DNA of 64,000 nucleotides from Trichomonas vaginalis G3 (GCF_026262505.1 NC_067206.1:35851896-35915895); one strand, 5' to 3'; positions 1-10,188 are shown, counted from the first letter of the stretch. Notes: generated from the sequence alone by a model not told the origin. A program made the numbers and translations.

Positions 1-2
1 AG

Positions 3-1355
3 ATCAATTTAAAATACTGTGGAATTTACAATAATCTTGAAAATTTTTTAGTTTATTTCGATCAAACTAATGATATAAACAAATGTTTTGTTTATTCACC
101 GATATTTAATATTCCATCTCTTTTCGAATACTTCCTTTCACACGATGTAAGCATCAATGAAAAAGATGAATATGAAAATACCGCACTTCATTTTGCAGCA
201 AAAAATAATAGTAAAGAAACAGCCGAAATTCTCATTTCACATGGTGCGAATATCAATGAAAAAGATGAATTTGGAGAAACCGCACTTCATATTGCAGCAT
301 ATTATAATAGTAAAGAAACAGCCGAAATTCTCATTTCACATGGTGCGAATGTCAACGAAAAGAATCAAAATGGAGAAACAGCACTTCATATTGCAGCATA
401 TTATAATAGGAAAGAAACAGCCGAAGTTCTGATTTCACATGGTGCAAATATCAATGAAAAAAATGAAGATGGAAAAACCGCACTTCATTTTGCAGCAGAA
501 AATAATAGTAAAGAAACAGCCGAAGTTCTGATTTCACATGGTGCGAATATCAATGAAAAAGATATAAATGGAAAAACCGCACTTCATTATTCACCATATA
601 AAAATAGTAAAGAAACTGCAGAACTTCTGATTTCACTTGGTGCGAATGTCAACGAAAAGAATCAAAATGGAGAAACAGCACTTCATGATGCAGCATATAG
701 TAATAGTAAAGAAACAGCCGAAGTTCTCATTTCACATGGTGCGAATATCAATGAAAAAGATGAATTTGGAAAAACCGCACTTCATTTTGCAGCAAAAAAT
801 AATAGTAAAGAAACAGCCGAAATTCTCATTTCACATGGTGCGAATATCAATGAAAAAGATGAATTTGGAGAAACCGCACTTCATATTGCAGCATATTATA
901 ATAGTAAAGAAACAGCCGAAATTCTCATTTCACATGGTGCGAATGTCAATGAAAAAGATGAATTTGGAGAAACCGCACTTCATATTGCAGCATATTATAA
1001 TAGTAAAGAAACAGCCGAAATTCTCATTTCACATGGTGCGAATGTCAACGAAAAGAATCAAAATGGAGAAACAGCACTTCATGATGCAGCATATAGTAAT
1101 AGTAAAGAAACAGCCGAAGTTCTGATTTCACATGGTGCAAATATCAATGAAAAAAATGAAGATGGAAAAACCGCACTTCATTTTGCAGCAGAAAATAATA
1201 GCAAAGAAACAGCCGAAGTTCTGATTTCACATGGTGCGAATATCAATGAAAAAGATGAATTTGGAGAAACCGCACTTCATATTGCAGCATATTATAATAG
1301 TAAAGAAACAGCCGAAATTCTCATTTCATATGGTGCGAGTGGTGTTGTTACATAA
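3..1355 (+). CDS. Ankyrin-repeat protein, 5' end outside the window
   Basis: The frame is open from the window edge to a TAA stop, so about 450 C-terminal residues are visible and the start lies upstream. The first ~45 residues are non-repeat sequence. They are followed by about 12 ankyrin repeats of 33 residues with the G-x-TALHxAA core and a linker close to ETAEILISHGANINEK. The last repeat ends in a short tail, SYGASGVVT. Ankyrin stacks bind other proteins, and the target cannot be read from the repeats. Large families of such proteins are typical of trichomonads, often with an N-terminal alpha-helical domain that would lie outside the window. Out-of-frame reading of the same DNA also gives long open frames, but these lack the ankyrin pattern. 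Confidence 0.9.
   Translation: MNLKYCGIYNNLENFLVYFDQTNDINKCFVYSPIFNIPSLFEYFLSHDVSINEKDEYENTALHFAAKNNSKETAEILISHGANINEKDEFGETALHIAAYYNSKETAEILISHGANVNEKNQNGETALHIAAYYNRKETAEVLISHGANINEKNEDGKTALHFAAENNSKETAEVLISHGANINEKDINGKTALHYSPYKNSKETAELLISLGANVNEKNQNGETALHDAAYSNSKETAEVLISHGANINEKDEFGKTALHFAAKNNSKETAEILISHGANINEKDEFGETALHIAAYYNSKETAEILISHGANVNEKDEFGETALHIAAYYNSKETAEILISHGANVNEKNQNGETALHDAAYSNSKETAEVLISHGANINEKNEDGKTALHFAAENNSKETAEVLISHGANINEKDEFGETALHIAAYYNSKETAEILISYGASGVVT
148..1340 (+). repeat. 99-bp tandem repeat coding for ankyrin units
   Basis: The ankyrin units repeat every 99 bp with high nucleotide identity, and several copies are identical over most of their length. This points to recent unequal exchange or gene conversion rather than ancient repeats. 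Confidence 0.85.
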
Positions 1356-3436
1356 GGTGTTATTCTTTTTATGGTATTTTCAAAGATGAATATTATTAGA
1401 AATAAAAAAATAACCAGAATAAAGCGATTTTTTTCGTAATTCTCAATTTTTTTTCGGCTATTTCGTACTTTTTATTATATCTAAAATAAAATGTGTTGTA
1501 TAATTCATACAATTAATTATATGAGTTAAGTATGAGGTCGACAAAATATTTTAAAAAAAGTGCAATTACGCTTCTATGGCACGACCTTCAATTCCGATGT
1601 TTAAGGTTAATTTTCAATGACGCTTTACGCAGTTGTCAGAAATTTGAATTAAAGTCAGATGGGCGTAAGTGCTGCCTTAAGGCTGCACTTACCACTTTCT
1701 GACAATCTCTCAAATTTTTTGACACACTTGCTTTATCTCACAATTTTCTATGAAAAAAGCTAATATTATTAATCGAGAAAAAGTTATTATAAAACACTGC
1801 TTAGTTCCTAACATGGTTATTTTACTCTTTTACCATTAAAATAAAGATATGTTGATATTATATGAGCACTTGATCTTTATCAAATCCATTGTTTTCCGTT
1901 AAAAAGATGAATCTTTCTATGTCATCATCCATAACGACTATATAAATTGTATTTTCTGCATGAATATCTATGTCATTTTTTCAAAATCTTCTGATCTTTC
2001 TGAATCAACACAATGTTCTTTAGAAATAAGGAATGGATAAAGTTTTGCAATATTTATTATATATTTTAGGTGATAGTAATTTCATAGTATAACTTTGTAT
2101 AGCGATTATAATAAACGGAATAATATCCAAAATGGCTTTTGCGATATTTCGAGAAAGATATATCTTTGATCATTTTGAAATTGGAGTTTAATTCTTCCTT
2201 ATTTTCCGTTTTTAGCTAATATAATGCAGTTGATTCATCAATAGAATTTTTGTAAATACAATATTGACGTATTTATTTGGAATAGTGACATTATTAGACA
2301 TTAAATTTTTTAAGTTTTCTATTTGCATTTTTCAAATAAAATATTTTACCAAAATAGATTAAAAATTGAATGAGTGAAGCGGTTTTCAATTATTAATATG
2401 TTTTCAAAAATTCTTTAGGCGAAATATGTACTGTGTTATGCATGTGAAAAGCAATTATCACAAAAATTTTGGATCAAAATTATGAAACATGGTTTAGCTT
2501 ATAGAAATTCGATGATTCTAAATTAGCAAAAGTACGTAATCACGTTTGATCAAATTGAATTCAGATATAGTTTCATAACATAAAATAAAGTCTGGTCCCT
2601 AGCAGCTCTTCTAGTTCTTCAAGTATGTGGAGATCTCTTGACAATGTCAAAAAGTTGTTTGTATGTTTCTTCTCAATTTGAAAATAACAATTAAAACGTT
2701 TGCCCGTGTTCAAATTTTCAGAACTTTTTAAGGGTGCACTTTCCACTTTCTGACATGCTCTCAAAATATTAACATATCTTAATTTTAATAACAAAAAAGA
2801 TTAACAGCCATATGAGATACTAAGTAGAGATTTGCAATAACTTTTTCCCGACTTTAGAAAATTAGGAAATAAAGTTTGGGTGTCAAAAAATTGACAGTAT
2901 GTCAAAAAGTGGAAAGTGCATCCTTAAAGTTCATGAAAATTAGAATTTGCAAATGATTAAAGAAATTGTTTGCAATTTGGTCATAGGCAAGCTCCGTCCA
3001 AATTGCGAACAATTTTTTAAATTGTCTGAATAAAGACTGAGTTATGACCATATAAAACTAGTTACACAATTCTATCTATAAAAATGGAAAGAGCAACAAG
3101 ATTTCCATGCACAATAAATTGGTCCTTTTAGGTTCATCTTGTTGATGTGAGGTTCAATTATGATCTAGGTTATAACATGGTATAAAGTAAATATATCATA
3201 CTGTAATTGGTATTCATTGTGGTCGGTCAGAGCCATTCATTTCCAATTTTGATTCGAATCCTATAATAAATGGAATGAAATTAAATGAATACAATTATCA
3301 ACCGATTTTAAGTATCAGATTAGATTTTCTGAGAATTCTAGCTGCACTACAGGAGCTAGTCAATAAACCCGATACCTCCAAGTGCAACCCTCCATAGCAA
3401 GGGGAGTAGAAACCAGCTGCATCAAATGAGCTGTGA
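1356..3436. other. Gene-free AT-rich stretch with dispersed inverted repeats
   Basis: I see no convincing coding sequence on either strand in these 2.1 kb. Copies of a TTAAGGNTGCACTT repeat end lie near 1673-1720 and form the ends of a small MITE-like unit at 2728-2927. An imperfect 13-bp stem with a 17-nt loop lies at 2968-3010. A slightly GC-richer patch at about 3335-3425 has short self-complementary segments but matches no RNA I recognise. Confidence 0.6.
2728..2927. mobile_element. MITE-like 200-bp element with 29-bp inverted ends
   Basis: The left arm (2728-2756) reads TTAAGGGTGCACTTTCC onward. The right arm (2899-2927) is its reverse complement with about two mismatches in 29. The interior has no coding capacity. 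The arms begin at TTAA/TA, which fits a Tc1/mariner- or TTAA-type transposon derivative. Family assignment is inference; related ends occur near 1677, 12718, 13131 and 40665. Confidence 0.55.
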
Positions 3437-3487
3437 ATGGCAACTAAAAATAATATTTTTTTTTACAAAAAAAATTTTTTTTTAGAA

Positions 3488-4537
3488 ATGAGTATTGATC
3501 TTAGTAGTTTAGAGGCACATGAAACCAACTTACTGAACGAAATAGCAAATTTAGAGAAGCAACTTTCAAAAGCAGTCGAAATTAATAATCAGCTTGAAGC
3601 CTCAGCACTTCTTCAATCTTATATTTATTATAAACAAGAACGTCCAAAAAGATTACAGTCTGTTTTTCAAGAAATGGAAAAATCATTATATAAAACTGAA
3701 GACGAATTGACCAAAGAAACACATGAATTAAACAGTCAATCTGAGGATCTTGAACGCGAATCAAAACAAATCCATACAGAATGCGAAAATAAAAGGAAAA
3801 AGCTAGCTGATTTACTTAAAGAAATTAGTAAAATGCGTGAAACTGCAAAACCTATCGAAATTACACCTCCTTCATTTGACAAAATGTGTTCTCGTCAAGT
3901 GGAACAGCTGGCTAGACAATTTGCTGCCACTGTTGGAGATGTTAATGAAGAAGATTTAATTATGTTTCTCGCAAGAGGAAAATCAGATATTGATATCGAA
4001 CAAATTATCGAAAAGGCGCGAGCATTAGGACAAGCACGATACCAAGTTAAATGCATGAGCTTAGTTATCGAATGTTTAGAAAAGGCTAATGAAACTTTAA
4101 GAAATTTGGATTATGATGATTTTCATAATACTGCTGATGGTGCAACAACTTTATCGAATACATTAGATTACATTTCAAATCAGCTGTCAACAATAGCTCA
4201 AGAAGCGGATACAATTCCTGTTTCTTCAAATGTCCAACAACAAATGGATGAAATTAACGAATTACAAGAAAAGCTTCGCCAGCTTAGACAGAGATTAATA
4301 AATGCCCTTTCATCAGATTCTGCTTTCCCGATGCCCCCAGAAATATCTAATTCTGAGATGGAGAAAGAAGCGATGAAGGAATGCATTAACGCACTTAAGC
4401 AATCATCTCAGTCGTTTATAGAATACTTAAATAGAATTGATTCAGAAAATATTATCGATACAAGGATTGCAACAGAAGATGAAATACGTAATATTCTTCA
4501 GAGATATGAAGAACTGAAGCAACTTACTGTAAATTAG
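3488..4537 (+). CDS. Coiled-coil protein of unknown function
   Basis: A 349-residue, highly charged protein. Residues ~5-120 have long heptad-like runs rich in E, K, Q and L (a dense coiled coil), with a second coiled segment around residues 245-280 and a shorter one at the C-terminus. I see no enzyme motif, signal peptide or membrane segment. An in-frame ATG at 3437 would add 17 residues encoded mostly by A/T homopolymers, so I prefer the ATG at 3488, directly after the T-run. It converges on the P1 gene, with 95 bp between stops. A cytoskeletal or trafficking scaffold is possible but nothing proves it. Confidence 0.75.
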   Translation: MSIDLSSLEAHETNLLNEIANLEKQLSKAVEINNQLEASALLQSYIYYKQERPKRLQSVFQEMEKSLYKTEDELTKETHELNSQSEDLERESKQIHTECENKRKKLADLLKEISKMRETAKPIEITPPSFDKMCSRQVEQLARQFAATVGDVNEEDLIMFLARGKSDIDIEQIIEKARALGQARYQVKCMSLVIECLEKANETLRNLDYDDFHNTADGATTLSNTLDYISNQLSTIAQEADTIPVSSNVQQQMDEINELQEKLRQLRQRLINALSSDSAFPMPPEISNSEMEKEAMKECINALKQSSQSFIEYLNRIDSENIIDTRIATEDEIRNILQRYEELKQLTVN

Positions 4538-4632
4538 ATATAAAGTTTTTTTGTTATATTAATTTTTTTTTGTATTTGATTGAACAAAAAAAAAGGATAA
4601 AGTAGATAAATTTTATATTAGTTCTGATTTAT

Positions 4633-4947
4633 TTAGAAATCGAACATGTCACCAAGGTCAAGTGGAGCAGCTGGTTCTTCTTCCTTAACTTCCTCCTTTG
4701 GAGCTTCAGCAGCGGCAGCAGCTGGAGCAGCGCCAGCAGCTGGAGCGGCGGCACCACCGAGGGAAACGTTCTTGATTAAATCGGCAACGTTAGCCTTCTT
4801 GAAATAATCGGCATAAAGGTTAACCCAGAACTGGTCGAGTTTGAGGCCAGAAGCAGCGACAACCTTAGCAAGGGAATCAGCATTGATTTCCTTTTCGCCG
4901 TCGTTGAGGATGAGAGCGGCATAAACGCAAGCAAGTTCAGCTGACAT
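4633..4947 (-). CDS. RPLP1: Large-subunit acidic stalk protein P1
   Basis: At 104 residues this has the usual length for P1. The N-terminal half is the helical dimerisation domain (starts MSAELACVYAALIL, with INADSLAKVVAASGL). It is followed by an alanine/proline hinge and an acidic tail ending DLGDMFDF. P1 pairs with P2 on uL10 in the ribosomal stalk and recruits elongation factors through its C-terminal tail. The tail is shorter and less canonical than the metazoan SDDDMGFGLFD. The stop TAA overlaps a TAAATAAA run, and TAAA at the stop is a known cleavage signal style in T. vaginalis. Lies divergent from the uL15 gene, about 540 bp apart. Confidence 0.93.
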   Translation of the reverse strand: MSAELACVYAALILNDGEKEINADSLAKVVAASGLKLDQFWVNLYADYFKKANVADLIKNVSLGGAAAPAAGAAPAAAAAEAPKEEVKEEEPAAPLDLGDMFDF

Positions 4948-4968
4948 TGGAAAGGACCGACCAGACTT
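4948..4968 (-). promoter_or_regulatory. Core promoter of the P1 gene with a CCTTT element
   Basis: On the minus strand a GTCTGG hexamer and a CCTTT pentamer lie within 20 bases of the ATG. CCTTT (motif M5) is a known start-site element of T. vaginalis promoters. The uL15 gene has the same two words upstream, although there GTCTGG lies further away. Assignment rests on motif position only. Confidence 0.45.
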
Positions 4969-5478
4969 AACCGCAAATTCGAATCAAAAATAAGTTTACA
5001 AAATAATCGTTATATTATAAAATTTTGGGTAGTTAGTCCTCTTTTTGATCCAAATTATTTAATCTCCAATCAAACTGATTAAAATTTCGATTTATCAAAA
5101 ATATCAAAATTTTGTAAGAAATTTGTGAGTGTGCAATAGTATTTCCTACACGCACTCCAGCTAGATAATCTCGTGTTTCATTATCTTATCTATATCTATA
5201 CGAGAAATCAAAATAATGAATCAAAATCTCTGTATTTCTAATGAAAGTCTGCATTTTAATGGAAGAATTTCAATGTATTGAATAGGAACATGTTGATCAT
5301 ATATCTCTCATCCATAAAATCAAGGAATTAAAAATCAGATTTTGGACCGATAAGAAAAATCGCTTTGGTTGGATTAATTCATCAGCAATATCCATTACAA
5401 TAATATTTCATTGTAATTTGAAGAAACGAAATAAGGTCTGGCTGGACGACGATAGGAAATTGAGCGGTTATGGCTATC

Positions 5479-5488
5479 CTTTTTCCTT
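5479..5488 (+). promoter_or_regulatory. CCTTT start element of the uL15 gene
   Basis: CCTTTTTCCTT lies directly before the ATG, and a GTCTGG-like word lies about 55 bases upstream. This resembles the P1 promoter. It fits the trichomonad M5-type start element and implies a 5' leader of only a few bases. Confidence 0.4.
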
Positions 5489-5944
5489 ATGCCAACTCGT
5501 TTCCATAAGAGCAGAAAACTTCGTGGTCAGGTTTCTATGGGTTTCGGCCGTGTCGGTAAGCACCGTGTTTCACCAGGTGGCCACGGCCGTGCTGGTGGTC
5601 AGCATCATCAGAGAACATGGTTCGATCGCTTCCACCCAGGCTACTTCGGCAAGGTTGGCATGCGCCATCTTCACCTCATGAAGAACCGTGCTGATGAGTA
5701 CGAACCAACAATCAATGTTGACAAGCTTTGGACACTTGTTCCAGAGGAGGTCCGTGTTAAGGCTGCCACCGCTAAGAAGGGTGATGCAGTTCCAGTTATC
5801 GACTGCGTCCAGAACGGCTTCTTCAAAGTTCTCGCCCGCGGTGAGCTTCCAAAGATCCCATTTGTTGTTCGTGCAAAGGACTTCTCTGAGGAAGCTGAAA
5901 AGAAGATCAAGGCCGCTGGTGGTGTCTGTGAGAAAGTTCAATAA
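5489..5944 (+). CDS. RPL27A: Large-subunit ribosomal protein uL15 (L27A/L28)
   Basis: 151 residues, matching the eukaryotic family length. The N-terminus carries the glycine/arginine/histidine-rich extension ([20 protein letters not shown]) that threads into rRNA, then [15 protein letters not shown], a hallmark of eukaryotic uL15. The C-terminal globular part includes [20 protein letters not shown]. It is a structural protein of the large ribosomal subunit. GC content and codon choice are clearly higher and more biased than in neighbours, as expected for a highly expressed gene. The stop is followed by ATAAA. Confidence 0.95.
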   Translation: MPTRFHKSRKLRGQVSMGFGRVGKHRVSPGGHGRAGGQHHQRTWFDRFHPGYFGKVGMRHLHLMKNRADEYEPTINVDKLWTLVPEEVRVKAATAKKGDAVPVIDCVQNGFFKVLARGELPKIPFVVRAKDFSEEAEKKIKAAGGVCEKVQ

Positions 5945-6053
5945 ATAAAACAGAATTATACAATCCCAAAATCTATGCACAAAAAAATTTTTTTTTCTTT
6001 GATTATGTAAAGTTTTTGACATTTTACAAATTTACGTGTCAAAAAATAAATTT

Positions 6054-8168
6054 ATGAATCCCTTAGTTATTCTCACTGAGAAGCAGATCAGTGATTTAGA
6101 AACATCATTAAATACTAACAAGCAAGCAACAGATGCTCTTATCGCTGCTCACTTTGCAAATAACTCTGACAAAGAATTTTTACAGCAATTAACTTTATTT
6201 AAGGATCATAAAAAGCAAGATATTGCTGCACTTTGCCAAAAGTACTCCGAAACTTTCGGAAAAAGTATAGATGGTGCTAAAACTCTTGGTCAATCTTCAT
6301 CCGACATCCAAAAAAGACTTACGGCTATCGAAGGAGAAATAAAAGCTACCATGCAATCATATAAGTCATCATTAGAAGATGCTGTTAAGATCAGAAAAAC
6401 AATTCAAGAAACTGATGAAAAATTAAAAGCAAATTTAGAATTCCAAGTTTTAATTCAGCATCTTAAAAACATTAATGAAGAAATTCGCGCAGGAAATTAC
6501 TATATCGCAACAATTCGAACTCTTGAATTTGCAAATTATGACTCCCCGATATCTTCTTGTGCAACAATCAGACAGCTTCAAAAAGACGTCGATCCTATTC
6601 TTGCTCATATTGAAAACCTCGCTGATAAGAAATTCTCATCCTGGATGGTTAATTTCAATTCTCAATGTGAACTCATCGGAGAAGCATTCTTAAAGAAGGA
6701 AAAAATACCACCTATCGATGTTTCAGCTGTTTACGAATACTATATGCTTGAAAAAGCGCTTGGAAGAGCTGAAGTTTTCCTATCAATTTACAATGACAAG
6801 CGTGAGAAGCAATTAAAGCTTCTTCGTGAGAGCAGAAAGCCAAGAGCTAATATCGATCCGATCGATCAGCTCTTCAGTATCGCTGCAGGCTTCTTCTACA
6901 TTGAATGGAAGATATCTGCTGATGGATACAACTTACTCGAGCCAGCCCGTATGGAGAGAATGTGGAATGAAACAATTGGCTACATGACTAGAGAATTTAG
7001 CCAAAAAGTTTTGCACGATAAAGTTGAAGATATGATTTTCTTGTCTCAGAGAATTTCTCACTTCGATGAACGCATGAGTATATGTTCTATGAACTCTTCT
7101 GAGCTCCAGAAAGTCATTACAACTCGTGGAAAGCAATTTAATCAATCTCTCAAAAGAATGTCGTCCGTTCAGATCAAGCAGTGCATCGATGCAAGCTCTT
7201 TAGACTCCATACAAGCATCTGATTCCGAATCAATTGCAAAATGCGCGCAATACAACATGGTTGCAAACGATTCGCCAGTTTCCTTCATTCCTGAGCTCGG
7301 AAAAGTCTGTGAAATCATCGAAAGTACGCTTCTCAAGTGGCTTGATTTCGCTCTTGTCCATCAGGACTCACTTTTGGTCGAATTATACGAAGCTTTGGTC
7401 GGAGCGTTCGGTAACGCCATCAAAGCCCGTATTCAAACCGCCCAAACAATTATTTTATGCGCGAATTTAATTGCTTCTTTGTCGGCATTTGATGGAGCTT
7501 TAACTTACTTTGAGCAATTCCTTCAGCACTCCATGGCATCGAATATCAAACAGGATAAGGAGAAGCTCCGTAGAACTATTTTTGCCGTTGAAGAAGAAGG
7601 AGCCAAAAAATTGGCATCTTTGTTCAACAGTTTCTCCGATGAACTTATATCAGCATACTACATTAGGACAATGGCAAGCGAACCACCGCCCCATTCGACT
7701 ACAATGCAGCTAGTTATGTATTTCGAAACAATGACTAGTCAATTAATTAACAATATACCACAGAAGATCTTCCAAACAACCATTGAAAGCGTTGCAAAGC
7801 ATATTTCCGATCTATTTACGAATTTGATTGTAGCAATGGATAAAATTTCTTGGACACCAGATTTTATTTCAGTTGTATCCCTCAATGTTAATGCAATCGG
7901 AAACTGGTCAGCTTTGATATCAACTCCGTCCGCAAAAGCTCAAATTAATGGTTTAATCAAATTGTTGTCGCTTTTATTATCTTCTCAGTTATCTACATTC
8001 GCTGGAAACCCACAATTCATGGAAAGAAACAAGGATATTCCTTTCCAAGCCATGGTTGCGATTTTGCAAAGATACAACCCAACAACGAAGAAACAGTTGA
8101 ATGTATTACAGCCAAACTTAGTTGCAAGCCTGATTGCAAAGTTCAGTACTCCTCAAGGTCCTCAGTAA
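6054..8168 (+). CDS. SEC15: Exocyst complex subunit Sec15-like (EXOC6)
   Basis: 704 residues, close to the 750-800 usual for Sec15. The N-terminal ~150 residues are coiled coil. The middle has the pattern IRAGNYYIATIRTLEFANYD, similar to the Sec15/EXOC6 'xxxxYYSALKTMEQLE' helix. The segment EVFLSIYNDKREKQLKLL followed by DQLFSIAAGFFYIEWKIS matches the conserved 'FENYYRKQRKKQARL...IVGFFVVED' block before the C-terminal helical bundle (Sec15_C). Sec15 binds Rab-type GTPases on secretory vesicles and links them to the exocyst. I chose ATG 6054 because the frame upstream has only a GTG. Identification is from remembered family patterns, not a search. Confidence 0.75.
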   Translation: MNPLVILTEKQISDLETSLNTNKQATDALIAAHFANNSDKEFLQQLTLFKDHKKQDIAALCQKYSETFGKSIDGAKTLGQSSSDIQKRLTAIEGEIKATMQSYKSSLEDAVKIRKTIQETDEKLKANLEFQVLIQHLKNINEEIRAGNYYIATIRTLEFANYDSPISSCATIRQLQKDVDPILAHIENLADKKFSSWMVNFNSQCELIGEAFLKKEKIPPIDVSAVYEYYMLEKALGRAEVFLSIYNDKREKQLKLLRESRKPRANIDPIDQLFSIAAGFFYIEWKISADGYNLLEPARMERMWNETIGYMTREFSQKVLHDKVEDMIFLSQRISHFDERMSICSMNSSELQKVITTRGKQFNQSLKRMSSVQIKQCIDASSLDSIQASDSESIAKCAQYNMVANDSPVSFIPELGKVCEIIESTLLKWLDFALVHQDSLLVELYEALVGAFGNAIKARIQTAQTIILCANLIASLSAFDGALTYFEQFLQHSMASNIKQDKEKLRRTIFAVEEEGAKKLASLFNSFSDELISAYYIRTMASEPPPHSTTMQLVMYFETMTSQLINNIPQKIFQTTIESVAKHISDLFTNLIVAMDKISWTPDFISVVSLNVNAIGNWSALISTPSAKAQINGLIKLLSLLLSSQLSTFAGNPQFMERNKDIPFQAMVAILQRYNPTTKKQLNVLQPNLVASLIAKFSTPQGPQ

Positions 8169-8630
8169 TTTTGAATTTTTTTTATTTTTTATTTTTGTAG
8201 ATTTTTATATTTATTAGTAAAAAGATTTATCGATACGAAGATAGTTTCTTTATATGTTTAATACCATTCATACATTTCAAATTAAACATGAAATATCTCA
8301 TAAAATCCATCTATTATATCTAATTTTAAGTTCGATTCACCCTTTAAACTTAATTTCCTGGCCCATGATGACATGTTATTGGTGTCCATACTCTCTAAAA
8401 TGAAATTATTTAAAAATCTTCTAAATATCATTCTTCATTTGAGATACTACCAGATAAATTAACTGTATCTTTTTGAATTATTTACTATGGTATAGCAATT
8501 TTCCTAAGAGTCTTCGGAAATTTATCATAAAATATAATTTCTATATGTACATTTGAAGTTCAACGATGTATAAAAAATCTATAATATAAGTTCGATTTAT
8601 TCATACTTTTTTTACAAACAAAAATATAAT
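8169..8630. other. AT-rich spacer between convergent genes
   Basis: This is the convergent intergenic region between the Sec15-like gene and the glycosyltransferase-like gene. T-rich and A-rich runs suit 3' ends. I see no gene, RNA or notable repeat. Confidence 0.6.
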
Positions 8631-10064
8631 TTACATGTTTTGTTGTACTTTTGAGACAACATCGTTGAGTTTGATGCCATTATATGTTGCCTGATCTGAA
8701 AGATGGCAATAGTAGTAAGTGCAGTTGCAAGGTGAACTGTTTTTAATAAATTCATGTTTTAATGAAGATTGTTTAGCAATCCAAACTGATCCTACAGCGC
8801 AGCTAGATGTATCTGGTGGTACTTCAATGAATGTTGATCCTTTTGGCATAAATGGAGCAAAAACTGCTGTTTTAATATGTCCGCAAACGAAAACTGATGC
8901 AGATTCAAGAGTTTTAACAATTTCTTTGAAGGATGTATTTTCATTGATTACTTTAACCTTTATTTTGGCTACTTTTTCGATTTCATCCTTGAAAATTTCT
9001 GTATAATTATCTAATACAACTGTTTTTGGCTTTTTAGTGGCGTTTGTATACCATTTCCTCATGGTTTCGAAATCTACATGATTGGCTGCTAGGAATTGAA
9101 GCTGTTCTGCGTAATATCCAATCGAAATATTTTTATCTTCTTTGGATTGAGTAAATGTAGATGCTGATGAACGTGGAATTCTCAATTCTTCGAATAAATA
9201 TGAGCCGTTACGTAATGTTGTCACTCCTGGAACGTTTTTGAACAAATAAGTGTGATTAAACCGTTGGCTTGGAAGGTAAACGTATGCGTTTTGATAGTTT
9301 ATGTCTTTGTAAGTAATTGTAAATGGATATAAAACGTCAATCATTAAATTAAATGTTGTATTCGAATCTGCTGCAACCAAAATTGCATGTTTCGGTATCA
9401 TTTGACCGCCATACTTAGCACGAATTTGTTCCGCTGCATTGTGGTCTTTGCCCATTTTCATAACGTAATCTGGTGAAATCCTGAGGTTATCTAAGCGTCC
9501 TGGAGGCTGCATCGAGAAGAGAATAGTATCATTGAAGAAAAATATTGAGTAAAATATGCCTGTTGTCCTTGGCTGGAAGGTTAATCTTGACCATCCAACT
9601 GGAAAGATATCAATTGATTCAACAACAACATTTTCAGATCTAATCGATCTACCGTCACAAAGTAATGACGTGTTTATTTTTCCAGCGACTGTTTGAAGTG
9701 CACAAAATGAAATATTTTCAAGATCGCTTTTGATATCCCAGAAGTTTTTGATCGGATAATCAAATATGATTCCATCCATATCGGCTCGCAATTTAATCAT
9801 TGAGAGTGCAAGCTGTTTTGGGTACTGAATGAAATCATCAACGTGCAATTCGACTTTTAAGCGGTTAAGTTCTGCATATAACTTAGTAACTTTAATGTTT
9901 GAGCAATCGACAATGCCAGAACCGTCAGGTAATGGTAAACTTGGTGGATCATTGTCTAAAATTAGCAAAAGAATCATTAAAATGAACGCTATAGGAATCA
10001 TAAAAGCAGTACGAAACGCATACCCGAAAGTTTTAATATCATCTAAGAGAGTGCGCCTCGCCAT
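8631..10064 (-). CDS. Type II membrane protein, GT61-like glycosyltransferase candidate
   Basis: 477 residues. A cytosolic N-terminus (MARRTLLDDIKTFGYAFR) precedes one hydrophobic segment at residues ~20-37, the signal-anchor layout of Golgi transferases. Several N-x-S/T sites follow. The C-terminal half has SASVFVCGHIKTAVFAPFMP then GSTFIEVPPD, which resembles the GT61/DUF563 block 'GxHGAGLTNxLFxPPGxxVxEI'. This would be a Golgi/ER lumenal sugar transferase. The match is a pattern by eye, with the usual HGAG replaced by GHIK, so a non-catalytic relative is possible. The start lies 124 bp from the divergent EGF-type gene. Confidence 0.5.
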   Translation of the reverse strand: MARRTLLDDIKTFGYAFRTAFMIPIAFILMILLLILDNDPPSLPLPDGSGIVDCSNIKVTKLYAELNRLKVELHVDDFIQYPKQLALSMIKLRADMDGIIFDYPIKNFWDIKSDLENISFCALQTVAGKINTSLLCDGRSIRSENVVVESIDIFPVGWSRLTFQPRTTGIFYSIFFFNDTILFSMQPPGRLDNLRISPDYVMKMGKDHNAAEQIRAKYGGQMIPKHAILVAADSNTTFNLMIDVLYPFTITYKDINYQNAYVYLPSQRFNHTYLFKNVPGVTTLRNGSYLFEELRIPRSSASTFTQSKEDKNISIGYYAEQLQFLAANHVDFETMRKWYTNATKKPKTVVLDNYTEIFKDEIEKVAKIKVKVINENTSFKEIVKTLESASVFVCGHIKTAVFAPFMPKGSTFIEVPPDTSSCAVGSVWIAKQSSLKHEFIKNSSPCNCTYYYCHLSDQATYNGIKLNDVVSKVQQNM

Positions 10065-10160
10065 ATATTTAGGATTGAAATCTCTGTTTTTTTATAATCC
10101 GTGAATTGAAAGAAAGTAATTCAATATTTCAATGGAAAACGGAAATAAAAATAAATTAAT

Positions 10161-10188
10161 TTTCATTTTGACAAATTGAATTTCATAC
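10161..10188 (+). promoter_or_regulatory. Inr-type start elements before the EGF-type gene
   Basis: TCATTTT (A at 10165) and TCATAC (A at 10185) both fit the trichomonad initiator TCA-Y-W and lie 24 and 4 bases before the ATG. This favours the ATG at 10189. Confidence 0.45.

Noticed and set aside
157-1125. Open frames with a repeated K-K-x-N-L-E-K-P-H-F-I-L-Q pattern
   Set aside because: They are an out-of-frame reading of the ankyrin repeat gene; the ankyrin frame is the only one with a known fold.
2573-2794. Minus-strand 73-residue frame in the first spacer
   Set aside because: It runs across the inverted-repeat arm of the MITE and has no protein-like features.
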